A stretch of 64,000 bases of DNA from positions 204,001 through 268,000 of the forward strand of contig NZ_CP156082.1 of NCBI RefSeq assembly GCF_039830145.1, written 5' to 3'. The notes below the pieces were generated by a model, which saw only the letters and a list, made by a program, of their open reading frames with translations, searched no databases and had not been told where the DNA came from. The DNA comes from Croceibacterium sp. TMG7-5b_MA50 (GTDB lineage Bacteria > Pseudomonadota > Alphaproteobacteria > Sphingomonadales > Sphingomonadaceae). The position numbers and the translations under genes were made by a program. This document shows positions 1 to 8,748 of the stretch, in pieces. Positions within the stretch are counted from its first letter, which is position 1; every line of letters begins with the position of its first letter.

Positions 1-675
1 TCGCTGGCCGCGCAGGCGGCGGTCGCGCCCGAACTGGCGCCAGTGCCCGCTCCGCCGCCAGCCCCCGCGCCGGAGCCGCAGCCCGAGCCTGTCGCCGAAC
101 CGCCGCCGCGTCCGGTGGAGCGCACCCGACCCGCGCCACGCCCATCCGCCCGGCCGAGCCCGCGATCGAGCGCGCGCCCGTCCCCCGCGCCATCGCGGCA
201 GGCCCGGCCGAGCCCGGCACCCAGTCGCGCCGCCGCGCGGCCCGCGCCGCAGCCGAGCCGCCCCACGGAACGCGCCGGCGGCAGTCGCATCGGGGCGGAC
301 TTCCTGGCGGGCACCAGCGCCGGCGACCGGAACGAGCAGAGCGGCACGCCCGCTGCCGCCTTCGGCGCGGCGGAAGCGGCCTCCCTCAATTCGGCGATCT
401 CCCGCCAGATCCGCCCGCATTGGAGCGCGCCGCAGGGCGTGGATGCCGAACAGCTCGTCACCATGGTCCGCTTCCGGCTCAATCGCGACGGATCGCTGAA
501 CGGCCGACCCAGCTGCGTCAGCCAGACCGGCAAGACCGCCGCCAATGCCCCGCAGGTTGAACTGCATTGCGAGCGCGCGATTCGCGCCGTGCAACTGGCG
601 GCACCGTTCGACCTCCCGGCCGAATTCTATACCAGGTGGCAATTGGTCACCTCCCGCTTCGACAGAAGGCTGTAA
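1..675 (+). CDS. tolA: TolA-like energy transducer, C-terminal part (5' end cut by window)
   Basis: The reading frame is open from base 1, so the N-terminal membrane anchor lies outside the window. The visible part begins with a long Pro/Ala/Arg/Ser-rich linker typical of the periplasm-spanning arm of TolA or TonB. It ends in a globular domain of about 110 residues (ISRQIRPHW...VRFRLNRDGSL...AIRAVQLAAPFDLP) of the TonB/TolA C-terminal fold. TolA links the TolQR proton channel in the inner membrane to TolB and Pal during outer-membrane constriction. Naming it TolA rather than TonB rests on tolB starting three bases after its stop and pal following. Confidence 0.85.
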   Translation, partial: SLAAQAAVAPELAPVPAPPPAPAPEPQPEPVAEPPPRPVERTRPAPRPSARPSPRSSARPSPAPSRQARPSPAPSRAAARPAPQPSRPTERAGGSRIGADFLAGTSAGDRNEQSGTPAAAFGAAEAASLNSAISRQIRPHWSAPQGVDAEQLVTMVRFRLNRDGSLNGRPSCVSQTGKTAANAPQVELHCERAIRAVQLAAPFDLPAEFYTRWQLVTSRFDRRL

Positions 676-678
676 CCC

Positions 679-2091
679 ATGCTGCGCCCACTGACCCTGC
701 TGCTGGCCACCGCCGCGGCGTTCCTGCCGCTTGCCGCCACCGCACAGGTGGCACCCACGCCGACCCTGCCGCCGCCAGCGACGACTGCCACGCCGGCTGA
801 GGCTGCGCCGATCACGGAGGAGGGTGGCCTGACCGTCACCGTGACGGACGAAAGCGAATGGCAGGACCTGGGCATTGCGATCCCCGCCTTTGCCACGGAT
901 CGTGAACAGGCGACGCCGGCCAACGCGCAGGGCACTACCGCACTCGGCATGGCGCTGGCGGAGGTGGTGTATGCCGACCTGCGCAACAATGGCCTGTTCC
1001 GCCCCACCGGTCCGGGCTCCCTGCCGCGTCCGACCTTCCCGCAGATCACCGCGCCCGCCTTCGACCAATGGCGTGGCCGATCGGCGGAGATGCTGGTCCA
1101 TGGCTATGTCCGGGCGGGCGCCGACGGGCAGCTGACGGTCGGCTGCTATCTCTACGACGTCCAGTTGGGGCAGCAACTGGTGCGCGAAGGCTGGCAGGTG
1201 GCGCCGGGGGACTGGCGCCGGGCCGCGCATCGCTGCGCCGACATGGTCTATTCGCGCCTGTCGGGCGAAAGCCCGTTCTTCGACAGCAAGATCGCCTTCA
1301 TCGCGGAGAGCGGGCCCAAGGACAACCGCGTCAAGCGGCTGGCCATCATGGACAGCGACGGCGCCAATCTGCGCTTCATCACCAATGGCCAGTCGATGGC
1401 GCTGACCCCGCGCTATTCGCCCGATTACAGCAAGATCGTCTATCTCAGCTACCTGAACGGTTATCCGCGCATCTTCGTGTACGACATCGGCACCGGGCGG
1501 CAGACGCTGGTGACGGAAAGCCAGAACCCGACCTTCGCCCCGCGCTGGTCGCCTGATGGTCGCACCATTCTTTATTCCATGGCGGTGGCCGGCAATACCG
1601 ACATCTATCGCGTGTCGGCGACCGGTGGGCAGAGCACCAAGCTGACCGACAGCCCCGGTCTGGACGTGGGCGGATCGTACTCCCCTGATGGTTCGCAGAT
1701 CGTGTTCGAGAGCGACCGGTCCGGCAGCCAGCAGGTCTACATCATGAATGCCGACGGTTCGAACCAGCGGCGGATCAGCTTCTTCGGCGGGCGCGCGGCG
1801 ACCCCGGAATGGAGCCCGCGCGGGGACCAGATCGCCTTCACCCACATCGCCGGCGACCTGCGCGTGGCGGTGATGAGCCCGGCCGGGCGCAATATGCGGC
1901 ATCTGACGGATGGCTGGCAGGACGAGGCGCCGACCTGGGCGCCCAATGGCCGGATCGTGCAGTTCTTCCGCACCGCGCGCGGTGGGGGGGAGACGACCAT
2001 CTGGCAGGTCGATCTGACCGGCCGGAACGAGCGCAAGCTTGACACGCCGGTGAATGCATCCGACCCATCGTGGGGACCGGTTCTGCCGTGA
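679..2091 (+). CDS. tolB: Tol-Pal system periplasmic protein TolB
   Basis: 470 residues. A Sec signal peptide (about residues 1-23, ending ATAQ) is followed by the TolB N-terminal domain and a six-bladed beta-propeller. The propeller is visible as repeated WSPDG, YSPDG and WSPRG blade motifs alternating with DIY, QVY and AVM strands. TolB binds Pal and TolA in the periplasm and relays force to the outer membrane during division. It starts three bases after the tolA stop and pal follows 46 bases later, so the three genes are probably one operon. Length matches the family. Confidence 0.96.
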   Translation: MLRPLTLLLATAAAFLPLAATAQVAPTPTLPPPATTATPAEAAPITEEGGLTVTVTDESEWQDLGIAIPAFATDREQATPANAQGTTALGMALAEVVYADLRNNGLFRPTGPGSLPRPTFPQITAPAFDQWRGRSAEMLVHGYVRAGADGQLTVGCYLYDVQLGQQLVREGWQVAPGDWRRAAHRCADMVYSRLSGESPFFDSKIAFIAESGPKDNRVKRLAIMDSDGANLRFITNGQSMALTPRYSPDYSKIVYLSYLNGYPRIFVYDIGTGRQTLVTESQNPTFAPRWSPDGRTILYSMAVAGNTDIYRVSATGGQSTKLTDSPGLDVGGSYSPDGSQIVFESDRSGSQQVYIMNADGSNQRRISFFGGRAATPEWSPRGDQIAFTHIAGDLRVAVMSPAGRNMRHLTDGWQDEAPTWAPNGRIVQFFRTARGGGETTIWQVDLTGRNERKLDTPVNASDPSWGPVLP

Positions 2092-2137
2092 GGCGTTGCG
2101 GGCATACGACCAAATGATTGTTAAAGGAGACGAAGGC

Positions 2138-2650
2138 ATGCAGAAACTGGCCCTTGCCCTGGCAGCAGTGAGCACGATCGGCCTGGCCGCCTGTTCGAAG
2201 AAGGCGCCCGAGGAACTGCCGCCGCCGCCGCAGCAGACCACCCCGACCCCGCCGCCCGCGCCCACCGGCCCGGCCGCCGCGGCCCCGGGCACGCAGGCAC
2301 ACTTCCTGCAGGCGATGCGCGGGCAGGACACGATCTACTTCGACACCGACAAGTACGACATCGACAGCCAGGATCAGGCCGCCCTGCGGGCGCAGGCGCA
2401 GTACATGGCGCAATACGCACAGATCCGCGCCACGGTCGAAGGCCATGCGGACGAACGCGGTACGCGCGACTACAACCTGGCGCTGGGCGAGCGTCGCGCG
2501 AACGCCGCCAAGAACTACCTCGTCAGCCTGGGCGTGCCGGCGAACCGTGTCACCACGGTCAGCTATGGCAAGGAACGGCCCAAGGCGGTCGGTTCGAACG
2601 AGGCGGCCTACGCCCAGAACCGCCGTGCGGTGACCGTCATCATCAACTGA
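2138..2650 (+). CDS. pal: Peptidoglycan-associated lipoprotein Pal
   Basis: 170 residues. The start at 2138 is preceded by a good Shine-Dalgarno (AAAGGAGA) and gives a lipoprotein signal with lipobox LAAC (lipidated Cys19). A Pro-rich tether follows, then an OmpA-type peptidoglycan-binding domain with the diagnostic GHADERGTRDYN and LGERRANAAKNYL motifs. An in-frame start further upstream at 2054 would lie inside tolB and lose the lipobox. Pal anchors the outer membrane to the wall and is the partner of TolB. Confidence 0.96.
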   Translation: MQKLALALAAVSTIGLAACSKKAPEELPPPPQQTTPTPPPAPTGPAAAAPGTQAHFLQAMRGQDTIYFDTDKYDIDSQDQAALRAQAQYMAQYAQIRATVEGHADERGTRDYNLALGERRANAAKNYLVSLGVPANRVTTVSYGKERPKAVGSNEAAYAQNRRAVTVIIN

Positions 2651-2765
2651 TCGCGGGACGGATTGTGGCCGGCGTGCCGTGGACCGGAAGGTCTGCGGGC
2701 GCCGGCCGCTTTGCACCTGGCGCTCGCATCTCTATATCCGGGTGCATGCATACAGGTGGTTGCTG

Positions 2766-3302
2766 ATGGCGCGGAACAGCCGCTCGCTCGACTGGGGGTT
2801 TCCCCGTTGGCGCGCCTATGGGGAGAGCGGGCAGGCGGCGGCCAAGGTGCGGCTGTGCGACCGCCATGGTTGCGAGGAGCCGGGCGACTGCCCCGCGCCC
2901 AAGGCGCCCAACAGCCCCGAACGCTGGTACTTCTGCCAGCGCCATGCCGCCGAATATAACAGCCGCTGGGATTACTTCGCCGGTCTGGAGGCGGAGGAGG
3001 CGGCCGCTCGCGCCGGGGCGGAGAGCAGCAGCAATGCCGGCTACGCCCAGTCGCAGCATTACGGCTGGGCCGGCAGCGGAGACGGCAGCCGCAGCGCGGA
3101 CGAGATGCGCGCGCTGGAAGTGCTGGAGCTGGACCCCGACGCCGATTTCGACACCGTGAAGAAGGCGTGGCGCGCGCGGGCCAAGGAAGTGCATCCCGAC
3201 ATCCGCCCCGGCGATGCGGAGGCGGCGAAGGCGTTCCAGGCCTATCAGCTCGCCTACGAAGTCCTGCGCCAGGCAGAGGAACGACGGGAGTGGCGGGGCT
3301 AG
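2766..3302 (+). CDS. J-domain co-chaperone with N-terminal Cys/His region
   Basis: 178 residues from the ATG at 2766; the frame is open upstream but that stretch does not look coding. The C-terminal about 65 residues form a J domain (ALEVLELDPDADFDTVKKAW) with the HPD motif at residues 143-145 that stimulates DnaK ATPase. The N-terminal half has paired Cys and His residues (CDRHGCEEPGDC, FCQRHAAEYN) that could bind a metal, then a low-complexity linker. It is therefore not a canonical DnaJ, which carries the J domain first. Its stop overlaps the stop of the opposite-strand gene in a shared CTAG. The client is unknown. Confidence 0.8.
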   Translation: MARNSRSLDWGFPRWRAYGESGQAAAKVRLCDRHGCEEPGDCPAPKAPNSPERWYFCQRHAAEYNSRWDYFAGLEAEEAAARAGAESSSNAGYAQSQHYGWAGSGDGSRSADEMRALEVLELDPDADFDTVKKAWRARAKEVHPDIRPGDAEAAKAFQAYQLAYEVLRQAEERREWRG

Positions 3303-4489
3303 GCCTGCAACTGCTCCACCGCGGCGGTGACGATCGCCATGTGTTCGGCCCATGTGGGATTGTGCCAGCCGGGCAACCGGGCAAGCTGCGCTGACCGCAT
3401 GGCGCCATGCGCCGCATGGTCCAGCACCGCGGCCCGCCAGCCGGGCCCATCCAGCGGGTCGAGGTAATCGGGCACAGGGCCGCCGACCTCCCGCAGGGCG
3501 GGCAGGTCGCTGCAGATGACCGGCGTGCCGACCGACAGCGCTTCCGCCACGGGCATGCCGTAGCCTTCCGCAAAGGACGGCAGCAGCAGGGCCGTGGCGC
3601 CGCGCAGCAAGGCGGACAGGCGGCGATCGGGGCACGATCCCAGTTCCTCCACATGGCCGACCAGCGCGGGGCACCGTTCCAGCATGTCGACGATCTGCTC
3701 GTTCTCCCACCCCCGACGCCCGATCACGAGTAACCGGGGCACCTTGCCGGCGGGCAGCGTTTCGGCCAGCTGGCGCCACACATGCAGCAGCAGCAGGTGG
3801 TTCTTGCGCGGCTCGATCGTGCCCAGGCACACGAAATAGGGACGGCCGTCGTCTGGCTCCGGCTCGGCCGGCGGCAAGGCTTCGGTTCCCAGCAGCGCGA
3901 CATGGATGGGGGTACCGGGCTGCAGCCAGGGTTGCAGGGCGCGGCCGGTCGCCGCCGAATTGACGATCGCCGCGCCGCCGGTCTCCCCGGTGATCGCTGC
4001 CACCGTCTCGATCCGCCGGCGGTGCAGGGCGGCGCCTTCCGGCCGGGCATATTCGGGAAACTCGATGGGGATCAGGTCATGCACCAGGCACAGGAAGCGG
4101 GCACGTTCGCGGCGCACGATCCGGCGGACTGTGTCGGCGCGGGTCAGATGGTGCGGCGAGGCCTGCAGATACACGCCGCCGCTGCCGATCCCGCGGCGGA
4201 CCGGCAGCAACGCATCCAGTTGCGGCAGGATGGACGGCAACGACCGCCGGGCCGGTCCGCCGGTCTGGTTGGCCCAGCGATGTTCCAGCGCGTCCAGATA
4301 GGCGAGCGCCGCCGGTCGGCGGATCCGGCCATACAGGCCGGCCGGGTGCAGGGCAGCAAAGGCGAGCCCCTCCCCATAATGGGCCAGCAAGCCGCGCGCC
4401 CAGGCCATCTCCACCCGGTCCACGCCGGATGGAGTGGAATAGCGGATGCGGGAGATCAGCCGCGAGATGTCGAGGATGGCGCCGCTCAT
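3299..4489 (-). CDS. GT4-type glycosyltransferase (family 1 fold)
   Basis: 396 residues. The C-terminal half has the GT-B nucleotide-sugar site: FVCLGTIEPRKNHLLLL, LVIGRRGWEN and the E-x7-E region EGYGMPVAEALSVGTPV. The N-terminus (SGVDRVEMAWARGLL) resembles polysaccharide glycosyltransferases of capsule loci. The start is fixed by the ATGA overlap with the upstream kpsC-like gene; the longer open frame to 5638 is only the antisense shadow of that gene. It probably adds a sugar to the Kdo-primed surface polysaccharide made by this locus; donor and acceptor cannot be read from sequence. Confidence 0.85.
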   Translation of the reverse strand: MSGAILDISRLISRIRYSTPSGVDRVEMAWARGLLAHYGEGLAFAALHPAGLYGRIRRPAALAYLDALEHRWANQTGGPARRSLPSILPQLDALLPVRRGIGSGGVYLQASPHHLTRADTVRRIVRRERARFLCLVHDLIPIEFPEYARPEGAALHRRRIETVAAITGETGGAAIVNSAATGRALQPWLQPGTPIHVALLGTEALPPAEPEPDDGRPYFVCLGTIEPRKNHLLLLHVWRQLAETLPAGKVPRLLVIGRRGWENEQIVDMLERCPALVGHVEELGSCPDRRLSALLRGATALLLPSFAEGYGMPVAEALSVGTPVICSDLPALREVGGPVPDYLDPLDGPGWRAAVLDHAAHGAMRSAQLARLPGWHNPTWAEHMAIVTAAVEQLQA

Positions 4490-6069
4490 CTGACGCTCGC
4501 CAGCAGGCGACCTTGCCACCGGCGGATCGGTGCCACCCAGCCGAGCCGCACCCCGGCCTGCTGCCCCGCCATCCGCTCCACCAGCAGTTCCGGCGGGCAG
4601 GGCAGGCCGGTCACCGGATCGAGGTAACGCGGGTAGAGGATCAGCACGCCGGCAACCAGCTGATCCAGCGTCAACCGGCGGGTGCGCCGGGCGGGGACCG
4701 GCGCCAGATCGCGGGTCAGGCCCCAGCCGGCGAAGAACGGGACGCCGTGGCAGATGACCTCCCGCCCGCGCAGCAACGCCTCGAACCCGGTCAGCGAGGT
4801 CAGCGTATGCACGGCATCCACCGTGTCGAGCAGCGGCGCCATGCCGCCGCCACGCACGATCCGATCGGCAAGGAGCAGCGCCGCATCGTCCGACACCGCG
4901 CCGTTGCGTAAGCCGGCATCCACATCGGGGTGGGGGCGGAACCAGATTTCCGCATCGGGTTCCAGCGCGCGGACCCGGCGCAGCAACTCGGCATTCGGAT
5001 TGCCGGCGGCGAGCAGGTCGGCCCCGCCGGCGCGCACCGACATGTCGTCGCCGACCTGGCCGGGCACCAGCACCAGCCGCTTGCCCGGCAGGCGGGGCGG
5101 CACGGTGCCGGCCGGATCGGCGCCGTACTTCCCGATGCCCGCCGCCACGATCCGGTGGCGCAGGCGGGCAGCCCGCGCCAGCAATTGCGGGGAGACCGGG
5201 GCCGTCTCCAGCATGTCCTCCAGCGCGCTTGGCCCGGACGGGTCGAAATGGATGCCACGCGGGTCCACCACGATGGAGGACGGCGGCACCAGATCGACGC
5301 CAAGCCCGACCGAGCGGACGAAGCCGTCTTCCACCCGGACCAGCGCCACGTCGCGCGCCTCCGCATAGGCCAGCAGCCCGGGCGACACGCGCGATGGCCA
5401 AATGGCCAGCGCCCCGCCCGCACGTCGCGCCCGCGCCAGCGCGGTGCCGGTGCGCCGCATGACATGCAGCCGGCGCCCCGGATGCCACAGGAAGCGCTGG
5501 ATCTCCGGCCGTTTCCACCAGGCCATTCCCGTCGCGGCGGTGATCGGGCGATTTGCATCCAGCACCCGCCGCCACAGGGCGAGGGTGTCGATCACCGCGG
5601 CAAGGTCGCTGTCCCCGCCGCTGAACGGATCGCGCCAACGCGCGGCGATGACGGCGGAAAGCGCCCGCTGGTCCAGGGCATCGTCGTCATCGCCGATCCT
5701 GCCGAACCGACCGGAGGACAGCAGACGCACAGGGATGCGGTTTATGCGGGCGAGCGCCACCCATTCGTCATCGCCATGCCCGATCAGCCCCGCCGCATCG
5801 CTCAGCACGGACCAGGGATCGACGTCGCCGTTGATCGTCACGGCCGCCGGCCCGTCACCAGCATCCGCGGTGGTGGACCGCAATACCCATTGCCCTTCCG
5901 GCAGGCTGCCCGGTTCCGCCCAGAACGCACCGCCCACGCGCGCCTCCCGCAACCGGGCGAACAGGTCCGCCCGGTTCTCCACCGATGTCCGCAGGTCTGC
6001 CCGCGTGGGCATGGATACGGTCGCGTCAGCCCAGGGGAAGGGCGGTGCGCGCAGCAGGGGTGCGTTCAT
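4486..6069 (-). CDS. kpsC: KpsC-like capsular polysaccharide protein (probable Kdo transferase)
   Basis: 527 residues. Residues from about 185 onward match the N-terminal glycosyltransferase half of KpsC: VRVEDGFVRSVGLGVDLVPP, FRPHPDVDAGLR, TLTSLTGFEALLRGREV and CHGVPFFAGWGLT. KpsC and KpsS build the beta-Kdo linker on lyso-phosphatidylglycerol that anchors group 2 capsules. E. coli KpsC is about 675 residues with two transferase halves. Here one half is complete and is preceded by about 185 residues that only weakly recall the end of another half (DPWSVLSDAAGLIGHGDDEW), so the protein may be shortened or rearranged. It overlaps its neighbours on both sides by ATGA, so it is translationally coupled within this operon. 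Confidence 0.85.
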   Translation of the reverse strand: MNAPLLRAPPFPWADATVSMPTRADLRTSVENRADLFARLREARVGGAFWAEPGSLPEGQWVLRSTTADAGDGPAAVTINGDVDPWSVLSDAAGLIGHGDDEWVALARINRIPVRLLSSGRFGRIGDDDDALDQRALSAVIAARWRDPFSGGDSDLAAVIDTLALWRRVLDANRPITAATGMAWWKRPEIQRFLWHPGRRLHVMRRTGTALARARRAGGALAIWPSRVSPGLLAYAEARDVALVRVEDGFVRSVGLGVDLVPPSSIVVDPRGIHFDPSGPSALEDMLETAPVSPQLLARAARLRHRIVAAGIGKYGADPAGTVPPRLPGKRLVLVPGQVGDDMSVRAGGADLLAAGNPNAELLRRVRALEPDAEIWFRPHPDVDAGLRNGAVSDDAALLLADRIVRGGGMAPLLDTVDAVHTLTSLTGFEALLRGREVICHGVPFFAGWGLTRDLAPVPARRTRRLTLDQLVAGVLILYPRYLDPVTGLPCPPELLVERMAGQQAGVRLGWVAPIRRWQGRLLASVR

Positions 6070-6671
6070 GGCCGAAGGTTCCAGCCATCCACCGCCAGTT
6101 GGCCCTGACCATCGCGTCGCAGCAAGCCGTAGCTGCCCGTCGCCAGCTTCAGTCCGCCGCCACCCTGCAATCCTGTCGCCAGCAATGCGAAGCGGGCCGC
6201 GCCGTTACTGGTGACGAGCAGGGTCGGCCCCGCCTCCGCGGTAAACAGGCGGCGCCAGCCCGCGAGCCGCTCCTCCGCATCGACGACCCAGTCTGCCGGC
6301 GCGGTTCCGGCCTCGTCCCAGGCGGCCAGTGCATCGGCGCCCACGCGCCGGAGCACGGCGGCTTCCGGCTGATCCTCATCCGGCCCGTGATCGATCTCGC
6401 GCAGCCAGGCACAGTCCTCCGCCGCCGGAGCATCCGGCAGGTGCAGCGCGATCGCAGCAGCGGTCTGCCGGGTGCGGGCCAAGGGAGAGACGAGCACGCG
6501 GGCGAAGTTCCAACCTTGCTGCGCAAAGTGGCGTCCCAAGGCCTGCCCCTGCGCGATCCCGGCATCGGTCAGCGGCAGATCGGTGCGCCAGCCGATCCGG
6601 CGTGGCGGCTCGCCCGCGACGAAGGTGTTGCCGTGGCGGACGATCACGAAGGGGGGAACAGGCGAAGGCAT
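6066..6671 (-). CDS. Histidine phosphatase family protein
   Basis: 201 residues. The catalytic RHGNT motif lies near the N-terminus (phospho-accepting His13), followed by DLPLTDAGIAQGQALG and SPLARTRQTA, the standard signature of the phosphoglycerate-mutase-like phosphatase superfamily. It overlaps kpsC by ATGA and sits 14 bases after kdsB. Position suggests a role in Kdo or capsule metabolism. Kdo-8-phosphate phosphatase is normally KdsC, a HAD enzyme that is not seen here; whether this gene replaces it is a guess. Substrate unknown. Confidence 0.8.
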   Translation of the reverse strand: MPSPVPPFVIVRHGNTFVAGEPPRRIGWRTDLPLTDAGIAQGQALGRHFAQQGWNFARVLVSPLARTRQTAAAIALHLPDAPAAEDCAWLREIDHGPDEDQPEAAVLRRVGADALAAWDEAGTAPADWVVDAEERLAGWRRLFTAEAGPTLLVTSNGAARFALLATGLQGGGGLKLATGSYGLLRRDGQGQLAVDGWNLRP

Positions 6672-6685
6672 GTCGGCGCCCGCTA

Positions 6686-7495
6686 TCAGGCGGGAAACGG
6701 ATCGCCTAGCCGGCGGATTGTCTCCTTCGCCAAAGCGAGGTCGGCCGGCGTGTCGATGCCCGACATGGCGTGGGTAGGTGCCTCCACCTCCACCGTGGCG
6801 ATCGCGCGGCCGGCTTCCAGGAAGCGCAACTGCTCCAACCCTTCCAACGCCTCGTAATGGCCCGGAGCGGCAGCGGCGAACCAGCCGAGCGCAGCCATCC
6901 GGTAACTATAAAGGCCCAGATGCTGCCACACGGGCGATAATGCCCCGGCTGTGCGCAGGTCGCCTTCGTTGCGGATGGCGGGAATGATCGCCTTGGAAAA
7001 CCACAGTGCGCGGCCATCGGCGGCACGGATGCAGGTCGTACCGCTGAACGGGGCCTGCTGCTTGTGCGTGCGCAGCCGGTCCAGCCGCTGCCAGTCCAGC
7101 CGGTACACGGGTGTCGCCACATCGGCCGTACCATGCCGCAGCGTATGCAGCAGGCTGGCGACAATCTGCGGCGGAACGAATGGGGCGTCACCCTGCAGGT
7201 TGATGACCACGCCGTCTGGCGCGACGATCCCAGCCGCGGCGGCAAAGGCGCGAGCGGAGCCGGAATCGAGCGTGGACGGCGTCATCACGACATCCGCACC
7301 CAGGTCGCGCGCGTGATCGGCGATGCGCCCGTCATCGGTGGCGACGACTATGGCGCAGTCGCCCGCCAGCCCGGCAGCGATGCGCCCGACCGCCAGCACC
7401 CGTTCCAGCAGGGTACGGCCGGCAATCGGCAGCAACGGCTTGCCCGGCAGGCGGGTGGAGCCGTAGCGGGCGGGAATGACGATCAGGTCGGGCAG
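6686..7495 (-). CDS. kdsB: 3-deoxy-manno-octulosonate cytidylyltransferase (CMP-Kdo synthetase)
   Basis: Couples CTP and Kdo to CMP-Kdo, the donor used by KpsC and KpsS. The nucleotide-binding N-terminus is clear (IVIPARYGSTRLPGKPLL), as are LQGDAPFVPP and YSYRMAALGWF. The first ATG, GTG or TTG in frame is TTG at 7435, which would delete the essential PARYGSTRLPGK motif. Upstream, no ATG, GTG or TTG exists back to the in-frame stop within kpsF. The true start is probably CTG at 7495 or 7486, just after the kpsF stop, so coupling to kpsF is plausible. The end given here assumes CTG 7495 (269 residues; the family is about 250). Confidence 0.85.
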   Translation of the reverse strand: MPDLIVIPARYGSTRLPGKPLLPIAGRTLLERVLAVGRIAAGLAGDCAIVVATDDGRIADHARDLGADVVMTPSTLDSGSARAFAAAAGIVAPDGVVINLQGDAPFVPPQIVASLLHTLRHGTADVATPVYRLDWQRLDRLRTHKQQAPFSGTTCIRAADGRALWFSKAIIPAIRNEGDLRTAGALSPVWQHLGLYSYRMAALGWFAAAAPGHYEALEGLEQLRFLEAGRAIATVEVEAPTHAMSGIDTPADLALAKETIRRLGDPFPA

Positions 7496-7514
7496 GGCAG
7501 CGATTCCGCCCGGC

Positions 7515-8528
7515 TCAGCCGATACCGGCGCGGACGATCTCGTGCATGTGGACGATGCCGATCAACACGTCCGCCGCATCGACCACGAACAGCACGGACA
7601 CCGCATTGGCGTTCATGATCTGCAGCGCTTCGGACAACAGCACGTCCTGCTCGACGCTGACGGGACGGGCCGACATGTGGAGGCCGATCTGATCGGTCAG
7701 GTCATGGGTTGCGATGCACCGGCGCAGGTCCCCATCGGTGAAAGCGCCGACCAGCCGCCCCTTGCCATCGACGACGGCGGTGCAGCCATAACGCTTGCGG
7801 CTCATCTCGATGGTGGCGCTGGTCAGCGTCGCCTCGCGCCCGACGCGCGGCACGGCATCGCCGGTGCCCATGACGTCGCCGACGCTGGCCAGTCGCGCGC
7901 CGAGGTGCCCGCCGGGATGGAACACGTGGAAGTCCGAACTGGTAAAGCCCTGCGCCTCGATCAGCGCTACGGCGAGCACATCGCCCAAGACCAGCTGCAC
8001 CGTGGTGGACGATGTCGGCGCCAGGGCGTTGGGGCATGCCTCCCGCACATGCGGCATTATCAATGCGATGTCCGCATGGCGCGCAGCCGTGCTGTCCGCG
8101 TGCGACGTCGCGACGATCAGCGTGATGCCGAGATGGTTGCAGTAGTGGAAGATGTCCTTGAGCTCGCTGGTCTCGCCCGACCAGGTGATCGCCAGCACGA
8201 CATCATGCTGCGTGATGACACCCAGATCGCCATGGCTCGCCTCACCCGGGTGGAGGTACAGGGCGGACGTACCGGTGGACCGCATCGTGGCGGCGATCTT
8301 GCGCGCGATGTGGCCGCTCTTGCCCATGCCGGTCACGATCACACGGCCGGTGGCGGCGGCGATCGCCTGCACAGCATCGTCGACGGCCTGGCCCAGCGAC
8401 GGCTCGCTCAGTGCCTGGCGCAAGGTGCGCAGCGCCTCCAGCTCGACATCGACGGTGCGCAGGGCGGATGTCGCATGCCGATCAACCCCGACATGACTGG
8501 CAACCTGCCCGACCACTTGGAACGTCAT
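7515..8528 (-). CDS. kdsD: D-arabinose-5-phosphate isomerase (KpsF/KdsD)
   Basis: 337 residues. An N-terminal SIS sugar-isomerase domain (GRVIVTGMGKSGHIARKIAA, WSGETSELKDI, FHPGGHLGARL) is followed by two CBS domains. It converts ribulose-5-phosphate to arabinose-5-phosphate, the first committed step to Kdo. Length and domain order match KdsD/KpsF. It is probably the first gene of the minus-strand Kdo/capsule operon, with kdsB, the phosphatase, kpsC and the glycosyltransferase downstream. About 220 bases separate it from kdsA, and a CtrA-like site lies in that gap. Confidence 0.94.
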   Translation of the reverse strand: MTFQVVGQVASHVGVDRHATSALRTVDVELEALRTLRQALSEPSLGQAVDDAVQAIAAATGRVIVTGMGKSGHIARKIAATMRSTGTSALYLHPGEASHGDLGVITQHDVVLAITWSGETSELKDIFHYCNHLGITLIVATSHADSTAARHADIALIMPHVREACPNALAPTSSTTVQLVLGDVLAVALIEAQGFTSSDFHVFHPGGHLGARLASVGDVMGTGDAVPRVGREATLTSATIEMSRKRYGCTAVVDGKGRLVGAFTDGDLRRCIATHDLTDQIGLHMSARPVSVEQDVLLSEALQIMNANAVSVLFVVDAADVLIGIVHMHEIVRAGIG

Positions 8529-8601
8529 ACGGTCTGTCGCCCTTGTTCTTGCACGTTCCCGGCCGCGGCTATTGCCGTGCGGAACGATGTACCCTGGATG
8601 G

Positions 8602-8616
8602 TTACGGGTCCGTTAA
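8602..8616. promoter_or_regulatory. Candidate CtrA-binding site upstream of kdsD/kpsF
   Basis: TTAC-N7-TTAA differs by one base from the alphaproteobacterial CtrA consensus TTAA-N7-TTAA. It lies about 75-90 bases upstream of the kpsF start in the non-coding gap after kdsA. The CtrA relay is present (chpT at 50616-51278). One mismatch in a short motif can occur by chance, so this is only a candidate. Confidence 0.35.
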
Positions 8617-8748
8617 CCGGCTCGCTCCGCCATCGGGTTTCGGTTTGTACCCGTTAGACGGAGACCCCTAGACCCCGCCTTGGCAGCTTGCAGCCGCAAA
8701 AGCGCGGGACCAGCGTAAACTACGCCAAGTTGTTGCTGGAATACGACA

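Noticed and set aside
4490-5638. Long open minus-strand frame extending the glycosyltransferase to 779 residues
   Set aside because: It lies entirely inside the kpsC-like gene in another frame and is very Arg/Gly/Pro-rich, the typical shadow in GC-rich DNA. The ATGA overlap at 4486-4489 marks the real start.
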